NCBI RefSeq assembly: GCF_000392615.1
Contig: NZ_KB933398.1
Span: forward strand, 752,391 to 816,390
Reading direction: 5' to 3'
Length of the DNA: 64,000 nucleotides
From: Lysinibacillus sphaericus OT4b.31
GTDB taxonomy: Bacteria; Bacillota; Bacilli; Bacillales_A; Planococcaceae
A program made the translations under genes and the position numbers. Position 1 is the stretch's first letter. Each line of letters starts with the position of its first letter. The notes below the pieces were generated by a model. It was not told the DNA's origin. It did no database searches and saw only the letters and a list, made by a program, of their open reading frames with translations. This document shows, piece by piece, positions 43,409-50,979 of this stretch.

Positions 43409-44188
43409 ATGTTTCCACAGCAAGTTCACAGTTATTTAAGACAATTTTTCATGGAAAATGATTGCAATATTTTAGGGGGAGACGACGATTATCTCACAGT
43501 ACAATTAACCATTGATATGGATAAAAGAATTATGAATCGCCCCTTCTATTGGCAATACTTAGAAGCTACGAATGGTGAACCAAATCCTGCACAAGTAACA
43601 TTTATTACAGATCATACGGCGCTAACCGGTAACGTTCGCGGAGAAATAGTGAATTTTGGTTCACCAAGACTTAATCAATTGTTTCAAGCAACGAGAGAGC
43701 TTGGCAATTTTGTTCAAATGTTTGAAAAAGTTGACGCAGCGAGTGAACAGATTATGCTTACCCCTTGGCTTGGTGTGAATTATAAAGTCTCCTATTGCTG
43801 CGATCGAACAAAAGAAATGTTATATTCATTTGGCATGAACTTAATGACAGGCATGATTTTAGAGGACTTTCATGAGGCATTGAGTAAAATGGAATTGGAT
43901 GCTATTCAGTCAGAGAATGTTTTTCATGTGCAATATATTATTAAGCCCATCCGTGCGCTTCAAAGATTAGACGCGGCAATCGAAGCGATAATCCAACAAG
44001 ATAACCATGATTGGGCAGTGCAAGCGAAAAAAAGGTGGCAACGTGATCAGCGCGTTTTAGATTATTTTTATGAAGATGTAGAGCAAAAGCCAGAATGCTA
44101 TGAGATCGAAAAGAAGGCCTTGGAAGAACAATACGATGCAAAAATTAAAGTCGAAATTATTAATGGTGGATTATTTTATATGAGATAA
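43409..44188 (+). CDS. yqhG: YqhG family protein
   Basis: The 259-residue protein matches the YqhG family: VHSYLRQFFMENDCNILGG, LTIDMDKRIMNRPFYWQYLE, TFITDHTALTGNVRGE and LTPWLGVNYKVSYCCDRTKE. It is soluble with a charged, helical C-terminus (KKALEEQYDAKIKVE). Its function is unknown. Pairing with the SNF2 helicase gene, 19 bases upstream, suggests that it is the partner or substrate adaptor of that enzyme (inference). AGGGGGGAG precedes the ATG and a strong terminator follows four bases after the stop. Confidence 0.88.
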   Translation: MFPQQVHSYLRQFFMENDCNILGGDDDYLTVQLTIDMDKRIMNRPFYWQYLEATNGEPNPAQVTFITDHTALTGNVRGEIVNFGSPRLNQLFQATRELGNFVQMFEKVDAASEQIMLTPWLGVNYKVSYCCDRTKEMLYSFGMNLMTGMILEDFHEALSKMELDAIQSENVFHVQYIIKPIRALQRLDAAIEAIIQQDNHDWAVQAKKRWQRDQRVLDYFYEDVEQKPECYEIEKKALEEQYDAKIKVEIINGGLFYMR

Positions 44189-44191
44189 ATG

Positions 44192-44224
44192 AAGAGCTGT
44201 CCGAAAGCGCGGACAGCTCTTTTA
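44192..44224 (+). terminator. Terminator behind the YqhG gene
   Basis: AAGAGCTGTCCG and its exact complement flank a six-base loop, followed by T residues. It also faces the convergent ArsR-type gene ending at 44253. Confidence 0.85.
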
Positions 44225-44252
44225 TTATCTTGTATCTCTATTCTATCTTTAT

Positions 44253-44573
44253 TTACTCTTTTTCGATAAAGTGTTGTAACTGAGCCAGTTTATTATCCCA
44301 GAACAAATCAAAATACTGTAACCAGTCTTCAATCTCTTTTAAGCGCTCTACATGTAATGAATAAATCTTTTCTCTACCCTTCTTTTGGGCAGATACTAGT
44401 TCAGCCTGCTCTAATATTTTTAAATGCTTGACGACAGCAGTACGGCTAATGGCAAAATGCTCAGAAATGAGAGTGATTGGCTTGTCACTTGCTGCAAGAA
44501 GCTGTAGAACATGACGTCTCGTTGGATCAGCAATTGCTTGGAAAACATCATACTTTTCAGCAAGTTGTGTCAT
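44253..44573 (-). CDS. ArsR-family winged-helix regulator
   Basis: The 106-residue protein is a small ArsR-type regulator: DPTRRHVLQLLAASDKPITL, recognition helix region HFAISRTAVVKHLKILEQA and LVSAQKKGREKIYSLHVERL. It has no cysteine pair, so it is not a classical metal sensor; this form is commonly paired with SRPBCC (AHSA1-like) proteins. Its ATG overlaps the TGA of the SRPBCC gene, so both are made together. It probably represses its own operon through the perfect inverted repeat at 45017-45062. Confidence 0.92.
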   Translation of the reverse strand: MTQLAEKYDVFQAIADPTRRHVLQLLAASDKPITLISEHFAISRTAVVKHLKILEQAELVSAQKKGREKIYSLHVERLKEIEDWLQYFDLFWDNKLAQLQHFIEKE

Positions 44574-44995
44574 TTTGTTTCAACAACCTCTTTTAATCTT
44601 TGACCGATAATCATTGTCCAGCCACCGACCATTTTCTCTCGAACAGCTTCTGCTGACATTTGGGCTTTCGGAATAGTATGAGATGCCTCTTTCCAACCAC
44701 CATGTGTTAAGGTAAATGTTGTTTGTTCTCCAATTTGTTCAAGTTCAAATGTTACAAACCATCCATCCGTATCCCAAGCGAAACGCACAAAATGTGGTGC
44801 ATCCACTTGTTCAACCTTACATGGAGAAGGTCCAAAAGGGGATTGTAACGTAAATTCATGTCCTACAATAGCTTGAAAATTATTTGGCATAAACCAAGTA
44901 CCAAGTTTTTCGGCAGTAGTAACCGATTCCCACACCTTATCAATAGGTGCGTTGAGTGTAATTGTTTTGACGATATTTTGTAATTGATTAGTCAT
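44570..44995 (-). CDS. SRPBCC (AHSA1-like) domain protein
   Basis: The 141-residue protein has the START-like SRPBCC fold of the AHSA1 group: ITLNAPIDKVWESVTTAEKL, GTWFMPNNFQAIVGHEFTLQ, TFELEQIGEQTTFTLTHGGW and the C-terminal helix GGWTMIIGQRLKEVVE. Such domains bind small hydrophobic ligands. ATG at 44995 follows AGAGGAG; the frame extending 43 codons upstream crosses the promoter and operator and is not coding. It is the first gene of a two-gene operon with the ArsR regulator. Confidence 0.9.
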   Translation of the reverse strand: MTNQLQNIVKTITLNAPIDKVWESVTTAEKLGTWFMPNNFQAIVGHEFTLQSPFGPSPCKVEQVDAPHFVRFAWDTDGWFVTFELEQIGEQTTFTLTHGGWKEASHTIPKAQMSAEAVREKMVGGWTMIIGQRLKEVVETK

Positions 44996-45016
44996 GCTGA
45001 AGTCTCCTCTTCTGAA

Positions 45017-45067
45017 ATATAACCATAAGGTGTTATGAATATATAACACCTTATGGTTATATGTCAA
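45017..45067 (-). promoter_or_regulatory. Promoter with a perfect 20-bp inverted-repeat operator (SRPBCC-ArsR operon)
   Basis: A 20-bp arm (45017-45036) is repeated as its exact reverse complement at 45043-45062 around a 6-bp centre. On the minus strand TTGACA (45067-45062) and TATATT (45045-45040) are 16 bases apart, so the right arm fills the spacer and the left arm covers the start region. The operon's own ArsR protein is the obvious candidate to bind it. Confidence 0.85.
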
Positions 45068-45170
45068 TAATAATGAGTCGTGAGAAGTTTCTTGGAAATT
45101 GTTGCTTTCTGCATTGCTGTTCATATGGTAAAATATTTTTAAAATTTTCAGAAATTAAGGGAGGGCTAAA

Positions 45171-45809
45171 ATGGTAAACGTTTCAGTTTTTTTATTGATG
45201 TGTGTTTTGCTGGTAATTTTACCAGGTCCAGATACAGCTATTGCGACAAAAAATACGCTTACTGTGAGTAGAAAGGGAGGTATACAAACGATACTCGGCT
45301 CATGCTGTGGCCTACTGATTCATACGTGTGCTGCGGTTATAGGCCTTTCTGCAATTATTGTAAAGTCAGCATATGTATTTGCAGTTTTAAAATACGTAGG
45401 TGCGGTATATTTATGTTATTTGGGTGTGAAAACATTATGGACATTGAAAACAATACGCTCGCAGCCTCCTGTGTTACATGATGAGAAGCAAATCGATCAT
45501 AAATACGCACATCAATCTTGTTTCAAACAAGGATTTTTGACGAATATAACGAATCCTAAAGTTGCAGTATTTTTCTTAACGTTTTTACCACAATTCGTAG
45601 ATGCCACAAGCGCCACGTTTCTGCCATTTCTAATCATGGGACTCATTTATACTGCTATAACAGTCCTTTGGTTTGTGTTTTATGTATACTTGTTGGATAA
45701 AATCAGTGCATTTATGAAAAAGCCGACAACGAAGACTGTTATTGAGGGACTGACAGGTACAATTTTAATTGGATTTGGCATTAAGCTTGCATTAGAAAAA
45801 GCCCATTAA
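45171..45809 (+). CDS. LysE-family amino acid exporter
   Basis: The 212-residue membrane protein has six helices and LysE/RhtB family motifs: LPGPDTAIATKNTLTVSRKG near the N-terminus, AVYLCYLGVKTLW, and FLTNITNPKVAVFFLTFLPQF after the central charged loop. Such proteins export amino acids or homoserine lactones; the substrate is unknown. AAGGGAGGG precedes the ATG. The start of fold-back repeat copy 4 lies immediately behind the stop codon. Confidence 0.92.
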   Translation: MVNVSVFLLMCVLLVILPGPDTAIATKNTLTVSRKGGIQTILGSCCGLLIHTCAAVIGLSAIIVKSAYVFAVLKYVGAVYLCYLGVKTLWTLKTIRSQPPVLHDEKQIDHKYAHQSCFKQGFLTNITNPKVAVFFLTFLPQFVDATSATFLPFLIMGLIYTAITVLWFVFYVYLLDKISAFMKKPTTKTVIEGLTGTILIGFGIKLALEKAH

Positions 45810-45900
45810 TCATGGGCTTTCAGACTGACGACAAATTCAAAAAAATGGAGTTTATTTACAGTGTTTGCTCTTTTAAAAATAGAAGACTCTATATGGACCC

Positions 45901-45959
45901 GTTGATTTCCGCTACGGCGGACGCTTTCCGCGGGAGTCGCCGCATACGCTCCAATCAAC
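45901..45959. repeat. Fold-back repeat copy 4 (complete, 59 bp)
   Basis: The unit runs from GTTGATTTCC to CCAATCAAC. Inner GGCGG and CGCCG pair, giving a compact hairpin. It is preceded by the conserved flank with CTATATGGACCC and followed by ATGATTGAGATGATGGG and a short ATGACGAAAAATAG, the same downstream context as copy 5. Confidence 0.8.
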
Positions 45960-46072
45960 TCGTGGTCGTCTATCGATGATTGAGATGATGGGTAAGATGA
46001 CGAAAAATAGAATAATGAACTTATTGTTTACAGTATTTTTTCTTTTAAAAATAGAAGCCTCTATATGAAACC

Positions 46073-46195
46073 GTTGATTTCCGCTATGGCGGACGCTTTT
46101 TGTGGGCATGGCTTCAGTCTCCTCGTCGCTTCTCTCCTGTAAGGCCTTCAGCTCATGCTTTTCCCGCAGAAGCCGCCACCTGCGCTCCAATCAAC
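46073..46195. repeat. Fold-back repeat copy 5 (complete, 123 bp)
   Basis: This is the longest copy, running from GTTGATTTCC to CCAATCAAC with an extra interior that includes GCTTCAGTCTCCTCGTCGC, also seen in copy 1. It lies 37 bases ahead of the transposase remnant start. Confidence 0.75.
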
Positions 46196-46231
46196 TAGTG
46201 AACGTCTATAAATGATTGAGGTGATGGATAG

Positions 46232-46402
46232 GTGACGAAAAATAGTAATAATGAATTACATCGATTAGAAATGCTGACAGTTGATCAAATGATGCCTGAA
46301 GAACATTTAGTACGCAAATTGGAAGCTGCGCTTGATTTTATTGTTATCTATCCATTATGTGAAGAAGACATTCACCCTTTAGAGTACTACTCTCGTCAAT
46401 AG
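46232..46402 (+). pseudogene. IS1182-family transposase fragment, N-terminal part
   Basis: From GTG 46232 the frame reads LHRLEMLTVDQMMPEEHLVR then KLEAALDFIVIYPLCEED, the usual N-terminus of IS1182 transposases (MVPxxHLVRKI, DFxFIY). It then jumps to an unrelated short tail and stops. The catalytic domain is missing. It complements remnant A, which retains the middle and C-terminal parts. Confidence 0.75.
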
Positions 46403-46436
46403 AGGCCATTTGTAATTAATATTTCTGAAAAATTTC

Positions 46437-46474
46437 AAAAGGGATTCGGAATGATTACATTCCGAATCCCTTTT
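46437..46474. terminator. Perfect 17-bp hairpin, terminator behind the second AtoE gene
   Basis: AAAAGGGATTCGGAATG and its exact complement surround ATTA, 17 bases past the minus-strand stop at 46491. It is the counterpart of the hairpin at 27905-27948, with a paired substitution in the stem. Confidence 0.8.
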
Positions 46475-46490
46475 ATCGTCATATAGTACT

Positions 46491-47804
46491 TTAGAAGAAA
46501 AGGAAACCGATGCTAATGATAACGCCGGTATAGATAAGGATGAATAGACAGAATCCCATGATATCCTTTGCTTTTAAACCTGCAATGGCAAGTGCTGGCA
46601 AAGCCCAAAATGGTTGAATCATATTTGTCCAAGCATCGCCCCAAGCAATTGCCATTGCAGTTTTAGCATAATCGGCACCTAATTTAGTTGCAGCATCTAA
46701 CATAATCGGAGCTTGAACAGCCCACTGACCGCCGCCCGATGGCACAAAGAAATTGACAAGTCCTGCAGAGAAAAATGTGAATAAATAGAAAGTATGCTCG
46801 TTTGAAATGTTCACAAACCATCCGGAGAATACAGCTGCTAAACCAGAAGCAGTCATCATCCCCATGATACCTGCATAAAACGGGAATTGGAAAACGATTC
46901 CGGTCGTCGTTTTGATGGCATCTTGTGCAGCGGCAAGAAAACGTTGTGGCGTACCATGAAAAATAATACCTAGCACAATGAAAATAGTATTAACGACATT
47001 TAAATCTAAGACAAAACCCTTTGTTAAAAAATGATGTGTTAAATAAATAAGACCAATAGCGCCAATTAAAATAGTTAAAATGTAACTGCGCTCAGAACGA
47101 CTTGCAAAATTCTTTTCAGCTGGAGGAAGTTCAACTTTCTCTACCGTTAATAAAGAAGGGTCGACTTCTACAACATCTTCTTCCTTTGGCATCATCCAAC
47201 GATTAAAGAATGGTAAAGTTAAAATAATGATAATGACAATAAATAAGTTATATGATGAAAACAATGTAACTTTTGTTGGTACAACGCCCATAATATCCGC
47301 AAAAGTGTGCCCATCTGTTGCAATGGAAAGAGGCACTGAGCCTGCTAAACCGCCATGCCATATAACAAATCCTGAATAGGCACTAGCAATGAGTAAACGG
47401 TAATCTACTTTTTTTACATGACGTGCTATTTCTTTTGCGAAGAGTGCACCGATAACTAGACCGAATCCCCAGTTAATCCAGCAAGCGATTAGAGAGACAA
47501 ATGTAACAATAATAATAGCCATACTTGGCGTTTTTATTTTACTAGCAATCGATGATAAGCCTTTTTTAAATACGGGGCTATTAGCTAAAATATGTCCCGC
47601 AGCAAGTACAATCACCATTTGCATTGTAAAGGCCAACAGTCCCCAAAAACCATCTCCCCAGTATGTGACCATATCAAGTGGGGAAGAGTCTGTTAATGTA
47701 ACGCCTAATAATAAAACTAGCACCGTGAGTATAGTGACAAATATGTATGGATCAGGCAAATACTTTTCCATAATAGTATTCGAAAATTTAGTTAACGTTT
47801 TCAC
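46491..47804 (-). CDS. Short-chain fatty acid permease (AtoE family), copy 2
   Basis: The 437-residue membrane protein shows the same pattern as copy 1: MEKYLPDPYIFVTILTVLVL, WGDGFWGLLAFTMQMVIVL, ACWINWGFGLVIGALFAKEI, FVPSGGGQWAVQAPIMLDAA and DAWTNMIQPFWALPALAI. It should import acetoacetate or a similar acid for the CoA transferase encoded at 49110-50458. Start is GTG behind AAAGGGGA. It is divergent from the LysR-type gene, which probably controls both directions. Confidence 0.93.
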   Translation of the reverse strand: MKTLTKFSNTIMEKYLPDPYIFVTILTVLVLLLGVTLTDSSPLDMVTYWGDGFWGLLAFTMQMVIVLAAGHILANSPVFKKGLSSIASKIKTPSMAIIIVTFVSLIACWINWGFGLVIGALFAKEIARHVKKVDYRLLIASAYSGFVIWHGGLAGSVPLSIATDGHTFADIMGVVPTKVTLFSSYNLFIVIIIILTLPFFNRWMMPKEEDVVEVDPSLLTVEKVELPPAEKNFASRSERSYILTILIGAIGLIYLTHHFLTKGFVLDLNVVNTIFIVLGIIFHGTPQRFLAAAQDAIKTTTGIVFQFPFYAGIMGMMTASGLAAVFSGWFVNISNEHTFYLFTFFSAGLVNFFVPSGGGQWAVQAPIMLDAATKLGADYAKTAMAIAWGDAWTNMIQPFWALPALAIAGLKAKDIMGFCLFILIYTGVIISIGFLFF

Positions 47805-47892
47805 TTAAAAAATCCCCTTTCTTTTTCTACCATCCCATATTCATAATATTACATAGGGAATTGTGTAAATAAAGAGAAAATTGGCGCAAATA

Positions 47893-48013
47893 ACGATAAA
47901 TAAAGCTTTAAATAGAATTATTATTGTGAATTGTGTTTACAGAAATACCATAGTTAAATATTGTTTTAGATATTGAAAACCTTATCGCTATTGTATTTAT
48001 CGTAGTTAACTAT
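47893..48013. promoter_or_regulatory. Regulatory region between AtoE copy 2 and the LysR-type gene
   Basis: The 47805-48110 gap is A/T-rich and holds two kinds of symmetric signal. ACGATAAATA at 47893 recurs as TATTTATCGT at 47994, and the palindrome TAGTTAACTA at 48003-48012 has a near copy, TAGTTAAATA, at 47951. These are candidate LysR binding sites for divergent control. Confidence 0.45.
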
Positions 48014-48110
48014 TAGAAGAAGGTTTAAAAAAATTTGCATCGAATTTATTACTAAATGAGACTTTTTAAGAATTTTTTATAACAAAATAGAATAAATGAG
48101 GGGCTTTTAT

Positions 48111-48992
48111 ATGGAGTTAAGAGATTTAAAAGCATTTATGGCTGTTGTTGAGCATGGAAGTTTTACCAAGGCGGCAAGTGAATCTTTCGTATCACAGCCA
48201 TCTTTGAGCAAGAGTATTAAAAAATTAGAAGACACACTGCATGTGGAATTATTAAACCGATCAACTCGTAATGTGGATTTAACCGATGCAGGAAACATCG
48301 CTTATAAACAAGGGCAGAAAATTATGCGATCTGTTCATGATTTACATATACTACTGGATGATTTACTGAACATTAAAACAGGTTCTATTAAATTAGGAAT
48401 TCCACCTTTAATTGGCACTTTATTTTTCCCTGAGATTGCCCGGAAATTTCATAAACGGTATCCAGAAGTTCACTTAGAGCTAGTGGAACGAGGGGCCAAA
48501 ATGATTGGCACTTTAGTGGAGAACGGCGAGGTTGATATGGGGATTGTCGTTCTACCAACAGATGAAAGGAAATTCACGGTGCAATCATTTGTGGAGGATC
48601 AGTTTTTTGTTTTCATTAATGAGCAACATCCATTAGCAACACAAGATCATATTTTACTGCAAGACTTAAAGAATGAATCATTCATTACTTTAACAGAAGA
48701 ATTTACCTTACATGATTATGTCATTAAATCATGTAAAAGTGCTGGTTTTAATCCATTAATTGGTTACAAGAGCTCTCAATGGGATTTAATTGTGGAACTT
48801 GTATCATCAAATTTAGGCGTAACACTTTTACCTTATTCGATTGCAGCTAAGCAAACGAATCGAAATGTGAAAATTATTCCATTGCTTAATTTTGATATGC
48901 CTTGGCGTTTAGGTGTCATTACGAAGAAAAATACATATCAATCCTATGCGCTAAAGCAATTGTTAAAGACCATTAGTTCGCAAGAAGAGTAA
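48111..48992 (+). CDS. LysR-family transcriptional regulator
   Basis: The 293-residue protein begins with the LysR winged helix (MELRDLKAFMAVVEHGSFTK, FVSQPSLSKSIKKLEDTL, LLNRSTRNVDLTDAG) followed by the two-lobed effector domain (GSIKLGIPPLIGTLFFPEIA). ATG at 48111 has GAGGGG seven bases ahead. It lies between AtoE copy 2 (divergent) and the CoA transferase genes (same direction), so it probably activates both in response to acetoacetate or a related acid. Confidence 0.93.
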   Translation: MELRDLKAFMAVVEHGSFTKAASESFVSQPSLSKSIKKLEDTLHVELLNRSTRNVDLTDAGNIAYKQGQKIMRSVHDLHILLDDLLNIKTGSIKLGIPPLIGTLFFPEIARKFHKRYPEVHLELVERGAKMIGTLVENGEVDMGIVVLPTDERKFTVQSFVEDQFFVFINEQHPLATQDHILLQDLKNESFITLTEEFTLHDYVIKSCKSAGFNPLIGYKSSQWDLIVELVSSNLGVTLLPYSIAAKQTNRNVKIIPLLNFDMPWRLGVITKKNTYQSYALKQLLKTISSQEE

Positions 48993-49109
48993 GAAAAATA
49001 GATTTATGCCCTTTTGGAATAAATAGTATTCAAATTAATTCCTTTACTTATAAAATGATAATGATGTAGAATTTTTCTTAATAAACGAGCAATTTTAGGG
49101 GGTTTCGAT

Positions 49110-49817
49110 ATGGGGATCGGGAAAGTGTGGAATTCGTTCGAGGAAGTCATTGCTGATATTAAAGATGGAGACACAGTAGTTGTAGGGGGATTTGGCTTAT
49201 GTGGCATTCCTGAAAAGGCAATTTCGGCATTAGAGCATAAGGGCACAAAGGATTTAACTGTTGTTAGTAATAACTGTGGGATAGATGATTGGGGATTAGG
49301 GTTATTATTAGCCAATAAACAAATAAAAAAAATGATTGCATCCTATGTAGGAGAAAATAAAATCTTTGAGCAGCAATTTTTAAGTGGAGAGCTTGAAGTT
49401 GAATTAACGCCGCAAGGAACATTGGCAGAGCGTATACGTGCTGGAGGAGCAGGTATTCCTGGTTTTTACACGGCTACAGGGGTTGGAACGCCAATTGCTG
49501 AAGGCAAAGAAGTAAAAGTTTTTGATGGCAAGGATTATATATTAGAAAAGGGTATTGTCGGTGACTTTGCACTTGTGAAGGCATGGAAAGCAGACAAGCT
49601 AGGCAATCTCGTTTATCGTAAAACATCACGTAATTTTAATCCATTAGCGGCAATGGCAGGGAAAATTACTATTGCGGAAGTAGAAGAGATTGTTGAAGTT
49701 GGTGAACTGGATCCGGATCATATTCATACACCAGGCGTTTTTGTACAACGTGTGTTATTAGGTGAAAATTATGAAAAACGTATTGAGCGTCTAACGGTGA
49801 AAAAGGGGGAAGCATGA
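49110..49817 (+). CDS. scoA: 3-oxoacid CoA-transferase subunit A
   Basis: The 235-residue alpha subunit has the classic family I motif [57 protein letters not shown] and [16 protein letters not shown]. It closely follows B. subtilis ScoA, the succinyl-CoA:3-ketoacid transferase that activates acetoacetate. AGGGGG precedes the ATG. The end overlaps the start of subunit B by four bases. With AtoE copy 2 and the LysR regulator it makes a compact acetoacetate-use unit. Confidence 0.93.
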   Translation: MGIGKVWNSFEEVIADIKDGDTVVVGGFGLCGIPEKAISALEHKGTKDLTVVSNNCGIDDWGLGLLLANKQIKKMIASYVGENKIFEQQFLSGELEVELTPQGTLAERIRAGGAGIPGFYTATGVGTPIAEGKEVKVFDGKDYILEKGIVGDFALVKAWKADKLGNLVYRKTSRNFNPLAAMAGKITIAEVEEIVEVGELDPDHIHTPGVFVQRVLLGENYEKRIERLTVKKGEA

Positions 49818-50458
49818 TGGGCGATACAAGACAAAGAATTGTAGACAGAGCTGTACAAGAAATACAAAATGGCATGAATGTCAATCTAGGTATTGGTATC
49901 CCAACGCTTGTGGCAAATGCAATCCCGGCAGATTATGACGTACTTTTACAATCCGAAAATGGTCTATTAGGCATTGGTCCCTACCCGGAAGAGGGGGCGG
50001 TAGATGCTGATTTGATCAATGCAGGGAAGGAAACGGTTACAGTTGTGCCGGGTGCATCCTTTTTTGACAGCGCTGAATCTTTTGCCATGATTCGTGGTGG
50101 TCATATAGATCTTGCTATTTTAGGTGGCATGGAAGTATCTGAAACAGGTGATCTTGCCAACTGGATGATCCCTGGGAAAATGGTGAAGGGCATGGGTGGT
50201 GCCATGGATCTTGTCGTTGGAGCAAAAAGAGTAATTGTCGTTATGGAGCATGTCAATAAAAACGGCGAGTCGAAGATCAAAAAGGAATGTGAGCTACCTT
50301 TGACAGGAAAAGGTGTTGTTCATAGATTAATAACAGACTTAGCGGTTTTTGATTTTACAGCTGAAGGCATGGAACTTATTGAACTAACGGAAGGTGTAAC
50401 TCTGGAGGAAGTGAAGGAGAAGACCTCGGCGTCATTTACAGTCGCACTGATAGAGTAA
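49814..50458 (+). CDS. scoB: 3-oxoacid CoA-transferase subunit B
   Basis: The 214-residue beta subunit carries the catalytic glutamate in [15 protein letters not shown], with [17 protein letters not shown] upstream and [40 protein letters not shown] and [19 protein letters not shown] downstream. It acts with subunit A to move CoA from succinyl-CoA to acetoacetate. No thiolase follows here, so cleavage must rely on another gene, possibly the one at 34699. A hairpin terminator follows the stop. Confidence 0.93.
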   Translation: MMGDTRQRIVDRAVQEIQNGMNVNLGIGIPTLVANAIPADYDVLLQSENGLLGIGPYPEEGAVDADLINAGKETVTVVPGASFFDSAESFAMIRGGHIDLAILGGMEVSETGDLANWMIPGKMVKGMGGAMDLVVGAKRVIVVMEHVNKNGESKIKKECELPLTGKGVVHRLITDLAVFDFTAEGMELIELTEGVTLEEVKEKTSASFTVALIE

Positions 50459-50468
50459 TTTATTAAAG

Positions 50469-50500
50469 CCAGTTCACTATTCAAAGTGATCTGGTTTTTT
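50469..50500 (+). terminator. Terminator behind scoB
   Basis: CCAGTTCACT pairs with AGTGATCTGG (one mismatch) and is followed by six T residues, 11 bases past the stop codon. Confidence 0.75.
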
Positions 50501-50663
50501 ATATGCAACAGCAAAACCATAACGAAAAGGTCAGGTCATCATTCATGTGCTATGAGAGCAAATTTCCATAGTTCCAAGTATTGACAAGAGATAATGTTAT
50601 CATATATATTATTTAGAATTATATTGAAATTTGTTTCACAAAAAGTTTAATAATGTTACATAT

Positions 50664-50935
50664 GCTATGAAGAGAAGAGTAAATAAAATTAATTCTTTAC
50701 AGAGAACTCCGGTAGCTGAAAGGGAGTAAGACAAATTTTATTGAACCAAGCCTCTGAGCAGCACATTGGAACCCAAATAGGGGGATAGTGTGACAGGAGC
50801 TCCTGTTATAGAGCTAGGGTATAGTTTGTTGTACCTGATAAGGTTAATATGGTGACATATTAACAAACAGGGGTGGTACCGCGATTAAAAATCTCGTCCC
50901 CAAGACGTTAACGTCTTGGGGATGAGATTTTTTTT
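50664..50935 (+). promoter_or_regulatory. T-box riboswitch leader of the MFS transporter gene
   Basis: The leader has the features of a T-box: an AGAGAAGAGTAA 5' element, a distal stem with loop GGTAGCTGAAA (50711-50721), the T-box sequence GGGTGGTACCGCG (50871-50883) and a terminator whose 38-base fold (50891-50928) ends in T8. It senses uncharged tRNA and lets transcription continue when the matching amino acid is short. The specifier lies in GAACCAAG (50739-50746), but ACC (Thr), CCA (Pro) and CAA (Gln) are all possible readings. Confidence 0.93.
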
Positions 50936-50979
50936 GTTTAAATGAAATATTATTTGATGAATAGCTAGGAGGAATGGAA

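Larger units (their letters stand above)
46015..46474 (+). mobile_element. Internally deleted IS1182-like insertion sequence remnant B
   Basis: The block holds the repeat flank, fold-back copy 5, the first codons of an IS1182-type transposase, a right part matching that of remnant A (46385-46452), and a perfect 17-bp terminal hairpin. Copy 4 just upstream repeats the flank, fold-back and first transposase codons, so the left end is present in tandem. The extent is inferred from comparison of the two remnants. Confidence 0.65.

Noticed and set aside
45912-46190. 92-codon minus-strand frame
   Set aside because: It is the translation of repeat copies 4 and 5 and reflects their base pattern.
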